From contig NZ_SNUB01000012.1 in NCBI RefSeq assembly GCF_004378355.1, positions 1-64,000 on the forward strand: a stretch of DNA of 64,000 nucleotides, given 5' to 3'. This DNA is from Psychromonas algicola. GTDB taxonomy: Bacteria > Pseudomonadota > Gammaproteobacteria > Enterobacterales > Psychromonadaceae. This document shows, piece after piece, positions 9,122 to 17,891 of this stretch (positions are counted from its first letter, which is position 1; every line of letters begins with the position of its first letter). Both the position numbers and the translations under genes were made by a program. The notes under the pieces are model-generated. The model was not told the DNA's origin and made no database searches. It saw nothing but the letters and a program-made list of their open reading frames with translations.

Positions 9122-12100
9122 TTAGGTAGTCACATTATTCATTTCAATAGAAGGATCTGCTTTTACTAGATCAGCAGGCTCATGATTCGCATCACGATAA
9201 TGACGACCTTTAGTTAGTCTGTCTCCTAATATCAATAAACAAGGCGTTAAAAATAATGTTAACAAGGTCGCAAAGCTCAACCCACCAGCTATCGCACTAG
9301 AAAGCTGTGTCCACCACTGAGTTGAAGGGGCACCAAAACTAATGTGTCTGCCAACTAAATCAATATTCATCGCTAAAACCATTGGCATTAAGCCTAATAC
9401 GGTAGTAACTGCAGTCAATAAAACTGGACGCAAACGTAAACTCCCAGTTTCAAGCGCCGCCTCAAAGGGTTGATGCCCTTGACGACGTAAATCGTTGTAA
9501 CAGTCAATCAAGACAATGTTGTTATTTACTACTATACCCGCCAAAGCAATAATACCAACACCAACCATCACAATACTAAAAGTTTGTTGGGTTATGAGTA
9601 AACCAAGTAAGACCCCTGCAGTTGAAAAAACTATCGCAGAAAGCACTAAACCAGCTTGATAAAGGCTGTTAAATTGTGTCACTAAAATTAATGCCATTAA
9701 AAAAATGGCAATAAAGAAAGCGCTTCCTAAAAAAGTACCTGTCTCATCCTGCTGTTCTTGTTCACCTTTAAAATTAAAACGAATATCCACAGGGAAGGTT
9801 TCATCTTTCAATTTTTGCTGCATTTCTATCACAAGATTGTTAAGCAAGAATCCAGAAGCAGGCTCTGCTTGAATTGTAATAACACGTCGGCTATCAACAC
9901 GCTTTAAAGATCCTATTTTTTGTGCAGGCTCTAAGGTCACAAAATTAGAAAGTGGTACCAAGCCTTGTGTGGTATTAATTTTTAATTGTAATAGTTGGTC
10001 AAGGTTACGCTGCTCGGTTGGAAAACGAATACGAATATCCACTTCATCATCTGAAGAATCAGGACGAAATTCAGCCGCTTTGATACCACTTGTCACCATT
10101 TGTACAGCACTACCAATCACACTAATATTTGCACCATAACGCGCAGCTTCTTGGCGATCCACCGTCAAACGCCATTCAATCCCAGGTAAAGGTCTATTGT
10201 CTTCGATATTAATAAAACCACCTGTTTCTTCCATGGTTTCTCGAATTTTAATAACACTTTCAAAAATATGATCGTTATCTAATCCACTCACTAACAATTT
10301 AAAAGGCTTACCTTGGACAGGTCCGTTTTCTTCTTTTTTAAACTCCAATAAAATACCTGCAATATCGCTTGTTCTATCGCGCATATCTTGCAGAATAACC
10401 TCCGCTTTTCGACGCTGTTGCCAATCAACAAATTTAAACTGAATCACCCCAATAACATCTTCAGCTAATTGATTACTCGGCTGATTAAAGCTGCGTGCAT
10501 AAACGGATTTAAGCTCAGTGTAATTTAATAGACGCTGTTCAACTTGAAATAACAGGGCATCTTTTTCATTAATTGATAAATCACCTCGAGCATGAATATG
10601 TACTTGAGCTGATTCAGGCTCGGTTTCAGGAAAGAATTCAATACCCGCATTAAACATTCCATAGGCCACATAAGTGAGAACGATAAACAATAAGGATGCT
10701 AATAATGTTTTAATGGGATGATGCAATAGTTTTTCAAGGATACGGCGATAGCCTTTATTGAAAGCCGTTTCAGGTAAATCAAACTCATTGTCTAATACAT
10801 GAGTCACTTTTGAAGCGCCAATAATTCCGCCTAAAACAGGCATAAATAGCAATGCCATTAATAATGAAGCCGTTAAACAGAAGAGAACGGTAATAGGTAA
10901 GTACTTCATAAACTGCCCTATTACACCTGGCCAAAAGACTAATGGCATAAATACAACTAAGGTCGTTGCCGTTCCAGCAATAACAGGCCAAGCCATACGA
11001 CTTGCAGCATAAGCAAAGGCCTCTTTAGCGGTTAAGCCTTGTTGTAATCGCCTGTCGGCTAATTCAATGACAACGATTGCACCATCTACCAACATGCCCA
11101 CAACAAGAATTAAACTAAATAGCACTACCGTATTTAGTGTATAACCAAATAGGTTAAGCACTAAGATACCAACAAGAAATGATCCCGGAATAGCTAATCC
11201 GACAAGCAAAGAAGAACGAAATCCCATCGCTCCTAAAATAATTAACATCACTAATACAATCCCAGTGATCACATTATTTAACAAATCATCAAGCATGGTT
11301 TTTACTTGTTCAGATTGGTCGAGAATATAAGAATGCTTAAGTGCAACGGGCCATAATTTCTGATGTTCATCCACTAAAGCTTGCACTTCTTCTATGGTTT
11401 CGATGATATTTGCGCCCACTTTCTTTTTCACTTCTAATACCATCGCAGACTTGCCGCCGACTCTTGCAAAGCCTTCAGGATCTTTAAAGGTATTGCGGAC
11501 CGTTGCAATATCTTTAAAGGTAACCACTTGGTCACCAACGATTTTTACAGGCATATTCAACATATCTTGAATATCGTTAATAACGCCGGGTACTTTTAGC
11601 ACTTGACGACCATTATTGGTATCAATGGCACCTGCTGCCACTAAGGTATTGTTCAGGTTGATGGTATTTAATAATTCAGAGTAATCTATTTGGTAACTTT
11701 CCAGTGCTTGTGGATCAATGATCACTTCCATTAACTCATCTCGGTCACCACCGATATCGACTTCTAATACACCAGTTAACCCTTCAATATTATCTTTTAA
11801 ATCTTTAGCAATACGTCGAACAATACGCTCAGGAACATCACCAGATAACGCTAAACTAAGCACAGGAAAAAGCGCCACATTAACTTCATGAATTTGTGGT
11901 TCGTCTGTCTCTGCAGGTAATTTACTTTTGGCTGTATCAACCTTTTCCCGAACGTCTAACAAGGCTTGGTCTGAATCAAAACCAGCATCAAATTCAAGCG
12001 TTACCGACGCATGGCCTTCGCCAGCGATAGCGCGCATTTCTTTAATACCTTCAATAGCTTTCAGTTCTTTTTCCATAGGGCGAACTAATAGACGTTCTGC

Positions 12101-12280
12101 ATCCTCTGGAGAAATACCTTGATAGGTCATAGAGACATAAATAATAGGAATAGCAACATCGGGTTGTGATTCTTTAGGGATTGTCATAAAAGCAATCGCA
12201 CCACTTGCTAATAAGAAAATCAAAATCATAATAGTCGTTCGACCACGGTCAACGGCAGCATTAATGAATGAACTAATCAT
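9122..12280 (-). CDS. RND-family efflux pump inner-membrane permease
   Basis: 1052 residues, the normal length for an AcrB-type RND transporter. It has a first membrane helix (about 12-30), a large periplasmic domain beginning with PIIYVSMTYQGISPEDAERLLVRP split into short pieces by family motifs, a central membrane block with GMLVDGAIVVIELADRR (the proton-relay region around residue 400), a second periplasmic domain and a final membrane block with VGIIALAGIVVNNNIVLID. Within RND it looks like the broad HAE-1-like group common in marine gammaproteobacteria. It follows the adaptor gene by 9 bp, forming an adaptor-pump operon. No TolC-type outer-membrane gene is linked, so a TolC from elsewhere is needed. 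Substrates cannot be read from sequence. Confidence 0.93.
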   Translation of the reverse strand: MISSFINAAVDRGRTTIMILIFLLASGAIAFMTIPKESQPDVAIPIIYVSMTYQGISPEDAERLLVRPMEKELKAIEGIKEMRAIAGEGHASVTLEFDAGFDSDQALLDVREKVDTAKSKLPAETDEPQIHEVNVALFPVLSLALSGDVPERIVRRIAKDLKDNIEGLTGVLEVDIGGDRDELMEVIIDPQALESYQIDYSELLNTINLNNTLVAAGAIDTNNGRQVLKVPGVINDIQDMLNMPVKIVGDQVVTFKDIATVRNTFKDPEGFARVGGKSAMVLEVKKKVGANIIETIEEVQALVDEHQKLWPVALKHSYILDQSEQVKTMLDDLLNNVITGIVLVMLIILGAMGFRSSLLVGLAIPGSFLVGILVLNLFGYTLNTVVLFSLILVVGMLVDGAIVVIELADRRLQQGLTAKEAFAYAASRMAWPVIAGTATTLVVFMPLVFWPGVIGQFMKYLPITVLFCLTASLLMALLFMPVLGGIIGASKVTHVLDNEFDLPETAFNKGYRRILEKLLHHPIKTLLASLLFIVLTYVAYGMFNAGIEFFPETEPESAQVHIHARGDLSINEKDALLFQVEQRLLNYTELKSVYARSFNQPSNQLAEDVIGVIQFKFVDWQQRRKAEVILQDMRDRTSDIAGILLEFKKEENGPVQGKPFKLLVSGLDNDHIFESVIKIRETMEETGGFINIEDNRPLPGIEWRLTVDRQEAARYGANISVIGSAVQMVTSGIKAAEFRPDSSDDEVDIRIRFPTEQRNLDQLLQLKINTTQGLVPLSNFVTLEPAQKIGSLKRVDSRRVITIQAEPASGFLLNNLVIEMQQKLKDETFPVDIRFNFKGEQEQQDETGTFLGSAFFIAIFLMALILVTQFNSLYQAGLVLSAIVFSTAGVLLGLLITQQTFSIVMVGVGIIALAGIVVNNNIVLIDCYNDLRRQGHQPFEAALETGSLRLRPVLLTAVTTVLGLMPMVLAMNIDLVGRHISFGAPSTQWWTQLSSAIAGGLSFATLLTLFLTPCLLILGDRLTKGRHYRDANHEPADLVKADPSIEMNNVTT

Positions 12281-12289
12281 AACTTTTCC

Positions 12290-13345
12290 TTAGCCTTGTT
12301 TAGTTGCATTCACAACTTGCCCTGTCACCACAAAATCTTGACCAAGGGTAATTAAATTAACCCTTTCAGGTAAGCCTGAGACCCAAATTTTATTAGCATC
12401 AGTACGAATTATGTCAACGAGATAAACCACCACTCTATTTTCATCATCAATACCTTTAACTTGTAAGCGACCTTGATTGTCTAAACTAAGAATTGAAGCA
12501 CTGACTGAATGTCCGCTTATTTCTTTCACGGGAATAGATAAGGAAGCCGTCATTCCAACAATATGGCGATGAGCACGATTCTCAATGATGATTTCTACAC
12601 GATAACTTCGAGTCTTGGCATCAGCAGTAGTAGAAATAAAGGATAACGCACCTGTTAATTGTTCACCATTACTTAATGTGGCAGTCACTTGTTGTCCAAG
12701 TGATAAACTTTCAACTTGCTGTTGTGGAACCATCGCAGTCATTTTTAATTTGAGATCGTCCACTAAGGATAGTATTTCATGACCACGTTCCACATAATCT
12801 CCAATTTCTACAAAACGGCGATCAAACACCCCGGAAAACGGCGCTTTAATATTGGTATTGTCAATATCATAATTGACTTTCTCAAGTGTCGCTTTAGCTG
12901 CTTCAACATTCGCTTGGGCAAGGCTTAAACTACTTTCTGATTCTAGCTTTTTAGCAAATAAGTTTTTAGTTGCAGCTAATTCTTGTTCTTGATATTTTAA
13001 GTTGGCGACAGCTTGTGCTCTGTCTGACAACAAGGTTTGTAATGATAACTTAGCTAATATTGTTCCAGCTTCAACGCGACTACCTAAGGTAATAGGTAAA
13101 GCAATCACTTTGCCTTCCACTTCTGTTTTCAATGAAATGATACGATTGGGTTCAATTTGCCCCTGTACCGTAATTAATTTAGCAACCGGTTGTGCATTCG
13201 ACTCACTCACAACGACACTCATTAGCGTTTGATCTGCTTCTGACTTTTGAGTGTTAGTCACAGGTTCTTCTTGAGCAAGACCGGTTAACATCCAAACAAC
13301 AAGAAGCCCCAAAAGAGCTAATGCTAACATGACAGACTTATTCAT
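12290..13345 (-). CDS. RND efflux periplasmic adaptor (membrane fusion protein)
   Basis: 351 residues. An N-terminal membrane anchor or uncleaved signal (about residues 5-24), then a lipoyl-like half motif (GQIEPNRIISLKTEVEGKV), an alpha-helical hairpin (about 105-160) and the second lipoyl half with IKAPFSGVFDRRFVEIGDYV, followed by the beta-barrel and membrane-proximal domains. This is the standard HlyD/AcrA order. No lipobox Cys is present, unlike AcrA. The ATG at 13345 has GGAG upstream. It bridges the downstream pump and an outer-membrane channel, and is the first gene of the two-gene operon. Confidence 0.92.
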   Translation of the reverse strand: MNKSVMLALALLGLLVVWMLTGLAQEEPVTNTQKSEADQTLMSVVVSESNAQPVAKLITVQGQIEPNRIISLKTEVEGKVIALPITLGSRVEAGTILAKLSLQTLLSDRAQAVANLKYQEQELAATKNLFAKKLESESSLSLAQANVEAAKATLEKVNYDIDNTNIKAPFSGVFDRRFVEIGDYVERGHEILSLVDDLKLKMTAMVPQQQVESLSLGQQVTATLSNGEQLTGALSFISTTADAKTRSYRVEIIIENRAHRHIVGMTASLSIPVKEISGHSVSASILSLDNQGRLQVKGIDDENRVVVYLVDIIRTDANKIWVSGLPERVNLITLGQDFVVTGQVVNATKQG

Positions 13346-13793
13346 TTACTTCTCCAAATTCAGAACCTGATATATTGAACCATACCCAAGTTACCCAGTT
13401 GTAGTTAATTAATATTTCAATAAAACGTGTTGCTTATCATAGAGGTGGAACCATCAAATATCGACAAGATTAAATATACAATATTGTTTATGCTTGATAA
13501 TACGAAGCATAGCCATCTAAGATCAATTGATTTATCGATCATTTTTATGACCAATGTTCATCTCAAGTGTTCACTTGTGAACGCTAGATTTAACCATTGA
13601 AATAAACGTAAAATATTTAGTGTCAGTATTTATAAAGTCATCAATAGTACACTAATTATAAAATTTTAAGCAATATGAATAAGTGGTAAATAACGCTTAG
13701 AAAAATTTAAGCCATTGTATAATTCAATGGCTTAAAATAATTCTAATGATGATGAGATGAAAAATAAAAATGAATAGAAATGAGAGAGTTTGG
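13346..13793. other. Intergenic region upstream of RND operon
   Basis: 448 bp, strongly AT-rich. Apart from the GTTCAC/GTGAAC dyad I see no gene, RNA or repeat here. It should contain the RND operon promoter. Confidence 0.6.
13569..13582. promoter_or_regulatory. Palindrome upstream of RND operon (possible operator)
   Basis: GTTCAC-TT-GTGAAC is a perfect 14-bp palindrome that extends outward with further pairing (AG...CT). It lies about 225 bp upstream of the adaptor start in a 448-bp gap otherwise without recognisable content. Such dyads are typical of TetR- or MarR-type operators controlling efflux genes, but no linked repressor gene exists in this window, so the role is inferred. Confidence 0.3.
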
Positions 13794-14078
13794 TTAAGCT
13801 ATCGCACCTTTTAAATGAGATAGCACTATTTTTAAATACTCAGTTTTAAACTCGTCGCTACCAGGAAGACCAGGTAAAGTACAAAATTGATTGATATTGC
13901 CACTTTCAAGTGCAAGCTCAATTGTTGTAATGGTTTCATTTTGTGTCGTTGCATCAAATTCTTGCGTAAATAAATCATAAATATTGTACATATATTGATT
14001 AGCACGCGCGTCTTCTAGATTCCTTAAATGAAACAATGCGTACATTACTCCATTTAAACGACCGTTGCGTTTTTTCAT
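13794..14078 (-). CDS. Small hypothetical protein, 94 residues
   Basis: I place the start at ATG 14078 because TGAGGT precedes it at six bases; a start eight codons upstream is possible. The product begins MKKRNGRLNGVMYALFHLRN and is predicted to be mostly helical and soluble, with acidic central parts (QEFDATTQNETITTIELALE) and a Gly-Pro turn (CTLPGLPGSDEF). No signal peptide or membrane segment. The clear ribosome site and balanced composition suggest a real gene, but I do not recognise its family. It stands alone between the RND operon and a MITE-like element. Confidence 0.55.
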   Translation of the reverse strand: MKKRNGRLNGVMYALFHLRNLEDARANQYMYNIYDLFTQEFDATTQNETITTIELALESGNINQFCTLPGLPGSDEFKTEYLKIVLSHLKGAIA

Positions 14079-14182
14079 TCTATACCTCATATAAATTAAC
14101 AAACTTTAAAAATGATTTTTCAGGCTTGTTTATTTAAATAAAAAAATACATTAATTCACATTAAGATGAGATTCAATAGATT

Positions 14183-14344
14183 ATACCAATCACGATAAAT
14201 AGCTTATCTATTTTACTGGCTAAAACAGCTCACTTCTTCGTTATAAATTTCGTAAAGGGAACGACCATTTACGTCAATTTACGCCTTGAATTGAACAGTT
14301 TTTTCTTCGCAAAATTTAGATAACATATTTAACGCAATTGGTAT
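14183..14344. mobile_element. MITE-like non-coding element with terminal inverted repeats
   Basis: About 162 bp bounded by imperfect inverted repeats. The left end (14183-14210) and the complement of the right end match at 23 of 28 positions, beginning ATACCAAT on both sides. There is no open frame inside. The ATACCAAT(T/C)... ends resemble short dispersed repeats that I recall from marine gammaproteobacterial genomes. A flanking target duplication is not evident. Mobility would require a transposase supplied elsewhere in the genome. Confidence 0.55.
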
Positions 14345-14498
14345 TATTACGTTTTAATAACATAATCATTCAATGGGAAGCATTAACTGGATCAATTTCG
14401 AATGATTTATTAAATAAATACTGCAATGCATAGAGTTTGTTATGAACAACTAAACAAAAACTTATTCGTCTAGTTATAAAGGTGATTTGATAGATTAA

Positions 14499-14541
14499 AG
14501 CAGCCAAATTGAAAAATTAATAATCTTCAATATTGGCTGCT
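14499..14541 (-). terminator. Terminator-like hairpin after lysine-rich protein gene
   Basis: AGCAGCCAA (14499-14507) pairs with TTGGCTGCT (14533-14541), with a further inner ATTGAA/TTCAAT pairing. On the minus strand the T tract is short, so efficiency is uncertain. It lies 34 bp after the stop of the lysine-rich protein gene. Confidence 0.55.
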
Positions 14542-14574
14542 CATTATATATTTAGAAATAAAGCGACAAAGAGT

Positions 14575-15522
14575 TTACTCCCCTTCTTTGACAGCCTTTT
14601 CAAAACCAGTGATATCAAGCGAGTAACGATTACCATCGAGCCATTGTCCTGCACTCACTTTAGAACCTTCATAGGAAGGCTCTTCACCTGATAATTTACT
14701 AGCTAAGGTTTCTAGTGCTTCTTTCTTACTCCCCGCTAATACATAAAGATCAACTTTCTTAGCTTCATTATATTCAAAGCTACCTGCTGCTTGTGGAGTG
14801 ACAGTCACTGAATATTTTTTACTTTGTCTTTTTGATTCTAAAACTTGATTCTTTTTAACAGGTGACTTTTGAATTTTCACAAGTTTAATGTTTTCATCAG
14901 ATGATTTTTCTAGATCATCAGAAGCGGCTTTATTTGATGCTTTCGCTGTAGAAGCTTTCTTTTTAGTCGTCGTTTTAGCTTTAGAAGAAGCTGTTTTGGT
15001 TGCCACTGTTTTCTTTTTAGTTACAGCTGCCTCATCTTTTTTGGTAGCTTTAGTTGTTGTAGACTCATCTTTCGCAGCAGCTTTCTTACTAGCCGTTGTA
15101 GACTCATCTTTTGTAACCGTTTTTTTCTTGGTAGTGGCAGCTTTTTTCTTAGGTTTTGTAGCATCATCTTTTGCTACAGGTTCTTTCTTTTTAGTTGCCG
15201 CTTTTTTCTTCTTAACAGTAGGCGCTTCATCTTTCTCGGCGGTTGCCTTCTTCTTAGTCGCCGGTTTCTTTTTAGTGGCAGCTTTAGGCTTCGTTTCAGT
15301 TACCTTCTTTTTAGGCTCAATAATGTCATCTGTAGCCGAAGAAACTTCCGTTGTTACTGCATTTGAATTTTCCTGCTCAGGTATTTCTTCAAATTTATCA
15401 ATAAAGCCTTCTGCTTGAGCAGGTTCCTGCGATGGCACTGTTTCAACTGAGGCTGTCTCAACTTCAGTTGCAGGAATAGGTTCCGACTTTTTAGCGAATA
15501 ACTTTTTTAAAAACTTTAACAT
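14575..15522 (-). CDS. Lysine-rich histone H1-like repeat protein with small C-terminal domain
   Basis: 315 residues in three parts. Residues 1-72: a basic N-tip (MLKFLKKLFAKK) and an acidic Glu/Ser/Thr linker. Residues about 73-205: a low-complexity tract of Lys-Ala-Thr units (ATKKK, KKAATKKK, TKDESTT) like histone H1 tails and bacterial H1-like or AlgP-type proteins. Residues about 210-315: a compact non-repetitive region with VTVTPQAAGSFEYNEAKKVD and a YSLDITGFEKA end. The Lys-rich tract suggests nucleic-acid or polyanion binding; the C-terminal part could be a separate small domain that I cannot name. ATG 15522 has AAGGAGA upstream. It is monocistronic, and repeat number may vary between strains. 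Confidence 0.8.
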   Translation of the reverse strand: MLKFLKKLFAKKSEPIPATEVETASVETVPSQEPAQAEGFIDKFEEIPEQENSNAVTTEVSSATDDIIEPKKKVTETKPKAATKKKPATKKKATAEKDEAPTVKKKKAATKKKEPVAKDDATKPKKKAATTKKKTVTKDESTTASKKAAAKDESTTTKATKKDEAAVTKKKTVATKTASSKAKTTTKKKASTAKASNKAASDDLEKSSDENIKLVKIQKSPVKKNQVLESKRQSKKYSVTVTPQAAGSFEYNEAKKVDLYVLAGSKKEALETLASKLSGEEPSYEGSKVSAGQWLDGNRYSLDITGFEKAVKEGE

Positions 15523-16461
15523 TACTTTCTCCTTGACGCCTCATTAAGAGGCAAAAAATATTGTTGTAAACGAATGAATATAATTCAAAGCTAATTAATT
15601 TTTATTTTAGTTTTTAGCATTTGAATCCTCGATTTTGTACTGTCTCTCCAATGTCCTTATTTAGAGTAATTAGTAGGTATTTTTTTATTTTGACAGATTA
15701 ATGCAGTATTTTTTTTATCAATAATACTTTATTTAATAATATAACGATTAGACATCTATTTTTTACAGTCAGCGTGTTATAGATTTAACTTTAATTATCC
15801 AACAACAGATAGCTTTTGACACTAAATGTATAGTTGAAACAACTATCACTTTCAAATATTTAATGACAACACCAATCAGTTAAATTACTCAAACAGGTGA
15901 AATCACTATGTAATAATTAAGTTAATAATACGCGGCAAAATAAATAAATCAATTCACCGATTAGAAAGTAAAATCTAAGTCATATAATTAGGTAATTTGC
16001 TCTACAAAAACATCTAAAAAAATATAAAAATGAGCTAGATAAAAATTCAGTGTTTTCTTTTTTTGAATGTCATTTAAGTAAAGGCTTAGAATGATTATTC
16101 AGCGTCTCCCCAAAAGAATAAAAAACATAAAACATAAAACATAAAACATAAAACATAAAACATAAAACATAAAACATAAAAATACGATTTTTTACAAACC
16201 AGTATAGCGAAAAGCCCTGAAGTTTAAGATAATACTTATCTGATGCTATGACTTAATGAAATTGAAAACTACGCTGCTGTGACTTCAAGTCAATTCTTTT
16301 ACATTGGAAATCAAAAGTAACTCATAATTAAAAGTAAATATAAACTACCTATATCACAATCAAAATATTAACTTACTTCAATAGCTTATATATAAAATGA
16401 TAGGATTAAATTTATTACACGTTAAATCGTTAACTAAGCTTGATCTTCGGGGAAATTAACA
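15523..16461. other. Long AT-rich intergenic region with heptamer microsatellite
   Basis: 939 bp without a supportable gene on either strand. It contains the lysine-rich gene's leader, the eight-unit CATAAAA repeat at 16126-16181 and the upstream region of the zinc-ribbon gene at 16462. Promoters must lie here but I cannot place them. A small RNA could be present; I see no convincing terminator to mark one. Confidence 0.55.
16126..16181. repeat. Heptanucleotide microsatellite (CATAAAA)8
   Basis: Eight perfect head-to-tail copies of CATAAAA (56 bp), about 280 bp upstream of the zinc-ribbon gene. The unit length is not a multiple of three, but the tract is not coding, so any effect of slippage would be on promoter spacing or DNA shape. 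Confidence 0.95.
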
Positions 16462-16884
16462 ATGCAATACATAGATCCATTTCCAGCACTATGTGAGTTC
16501 TGCCATACTAAATCAAACTATGCAGTTAAGGACCTACTTGCTTATAAAGCCAAATGTATTCAATGCGGTAAAGTATTAGAAAAGACAGCTAGCGGTATGC
16601 ATGAATCTGAAAAAACACATAGAGTCGAAACCTGGCCAATGCATTTTATTTTTGATGGAATAGAAGCTTTTAATATCGATATTGATGATCTCAGCGATGA
16701 AGAGTTTGAGGCCATTAAAACCATTCAAGATTTTGTACAACTGGTTGAAAAGATAAAAGGCGAAAATATTACTAACAAAATCCAATCTATGAAAATGATC
16801 CAGCCTCTTTTACATCAAATAGAATTGAATAAGCTATTACAATACCAGCTTGAAGAATTAGCATTATTGGCGAACAACACTTAA
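16462..16884 (+). CDS. Hypothetical zinc-ribbon protein
   Basis: 140 residues. The N-terminal part has two Cys pairs, CEFCHTKSNY (residues 11-14) and CIQCGK (residues 32-35), the spacing of a treble-clef or zinc-ribbon site, so it very likely binds Zn. The rest is acidic and helical. The stretch FNIDIDDLSDEEFEAIKTIQ followed by DFVQLVE resembles the second half of an acyl carrier protein (helices III-IV), but the DSL phosphopantetheine site is absent, so this is only a loose resemblance. GGGGA precedes the ATG at nine bases. No family recognised. It lies between a microsatellite and the rnpB tail array and is oriented against rnpB. Confidence 0.7.
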   Translation: MQYIDPFPALCEFCHTKSNYAVKDLLAYKAKCIQCGKVLEKTASGMHESEKTHRVETWPMHFIFDGIEAFNIDIDDLSDEEFEAIKTIQDFVQLVEKIKGENITNKIQSMKMIQPLLHQIELNKLLQYQLEELALLANNT

Positions 16885-16984
16885 TCAATTTAACTTTTGT
16901 AATTAAAATTAGGGCATTCGACGATTGTCGGTAAAGCTCTGCAATCAGTCAGTGATTTATATAAACAACACGCTATAAATGAAA

Positions 16985-17017
16985 AAGCGGCTGTTTATAT
17001 ACAATAAACAGCCGCTT
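16985..17017 (-). terminator. Array terminator, type A, distal
   Basis: 14-bp perfect stem AAGCGGCTGTTTAT with ATAAACAGCCGCTT around a 5-nt loop, followed on the minus strand by a T run. Last terminator of the rnpB tail array. Confidence 0.8.
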
Positions 17018-17133
17018 AAAATGGTTGGAGTTGGCCGATAAGCCGGGTTTTGTCGTGAATCGTCATCCGTTAATTGTCGGTAAAGCTCTGCAATCACCAA
17101 GTAATCAGAAATGTAAGTAGTAGAAATGAAAAA

Positions 17134-17163
17134 AGCTGCTATTTGATTGCTCAAATAGCAGCT
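17134..17163 (-). terminator. Array terminator, type B, distal
   Basis: 13-bp perfect stem AGCTGCTATTTGA with TCAAATAGCAGCT around a TTGC loop, followed by a T run on the minus strand. Confidence 0.8.
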
Positions 17164-17283
17164 CTTAAAATGGTTGGAGTTGGCCGATAAGCCGGGTTTT
17201 GTCGTGAATCGTCATTCGTTTATTGTCGGTAAAGCTCTGCAATCACTCTGAGATGTAAATAACCAATAACGCTATAAATAAAA

Positions 17284-17316
17284 AAGCGGCTGTTTATATG
17301 AAATAAACAGCCGCTT
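17284..17316 (-). terminator. Array terminator, type A, proximal
   Basis: Same 14-bp stem as the distal type A hairpin, with loop ATGAA, followed by a T run on the minus strand. Confidence 0.8.
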
Positions 17317-17432
17317 AAAATGGTTGGAGTTGGCCGATATGCCGGGGGTTGTCGTGAATCGTCATTCGATTACTGTCGGTAAAGCTCTGCAATCACCAAG
17401 TGATCAGAAATGTAAGTAGTAGAAATGAAAAA

Positions 17433-17462
17433 AGCTGCTATTTGATTGCTCAAATAGCAGCT
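17433..17462 (-). terminator. rnpB primary terminator, type B
   Basis: Same 13-bp stem and TTGC loop as the distal type B hairpin, starting 10 bp after the rnpB 3' end, with a T run on the minus strand. This is the first terminator met by RNA polymerase leaving rnpB. Confidence 0.85.
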
Positions 17463-17472
17463 CTTAAAATAG

Positions 17473-17843
<371 letters not shown>

Positions 17844-17850
17844 GCGGCGG

Positions 17851-17878
17851 ATTATACGGAAATGCGAACACATCACAA
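17851..17878 (-). promoter_or_regulatory. rnpB sigma-70 promoter
   Basis: On the minus strand a perfect TATAAT -10 box (17856 down to 17851) is preceded by TTGTGA (17878-17873) at 16 bp. Seven GC-only bases (CCGCCGC) separate the -10 from the inferred first base of rnpB. A GC-rich discriminator of this kind is the mark of stringently controlled stable-RNA promoters. Confidence 0.8.
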
Positions 17879-17891
17879 GTGTTAATGGGTG

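Larger units (their letters stand above)
16912..17472 (-). repeat. Tandem array of rnpB 3'-end copies with terminators
   Basis: Four extra copies (the outermost partial) of the last part of rnpB plus its terminator follow the real rnpB 3' end, at a period of about 149 bp. The marker GTTGGAGTTGGCC recurs at 17025, 17173 and 17323 and in rnpB itself at 17472. The outermost copy starts within the repeat near 16912. Each copy differs from rnpB by a few extra bases near GTAAAGCTCTGCAATCA. The hairpins alternate in type: A (16985-17017 and 17284-17316) and B (17134-17163 and 17433-17462). E. coli rnpB is known to have a comparable 3' array of 113-bp repeats. Confidence 0.92.

Noticed and set aside
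14888..15418. Long antisense open frame rich in Phe, Val and Ala opposite the lysine-rich gene
   Set aside because: It is the complement of the repetitive AAA/GCT codons and reads as low-complexity hydrophobic sequence with no ribosome site; a shadow of the real gene.
13346..16461. Genomic island or defence system in the accessory stretch
   Set aside because: I see no integrase, tRNA attachment site, toxin-antitoxin or nuclease/ATPase pair; only two unrecognised small genes, a MITE-like element and a microsatellite.
16957..17154. Minus-strand frame of 65 codons within the rnpB tail array
   Set aside because: Covers a terminator hairpin and repeat units; chance frame.
16912..17472. CRISPR-like periodic repeats
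   Set aside because: Unit length is about 149 bp and the whole unit, hairpin included, is repeated from rnpB; there are no short repeats with unique spacers and no cas genes.
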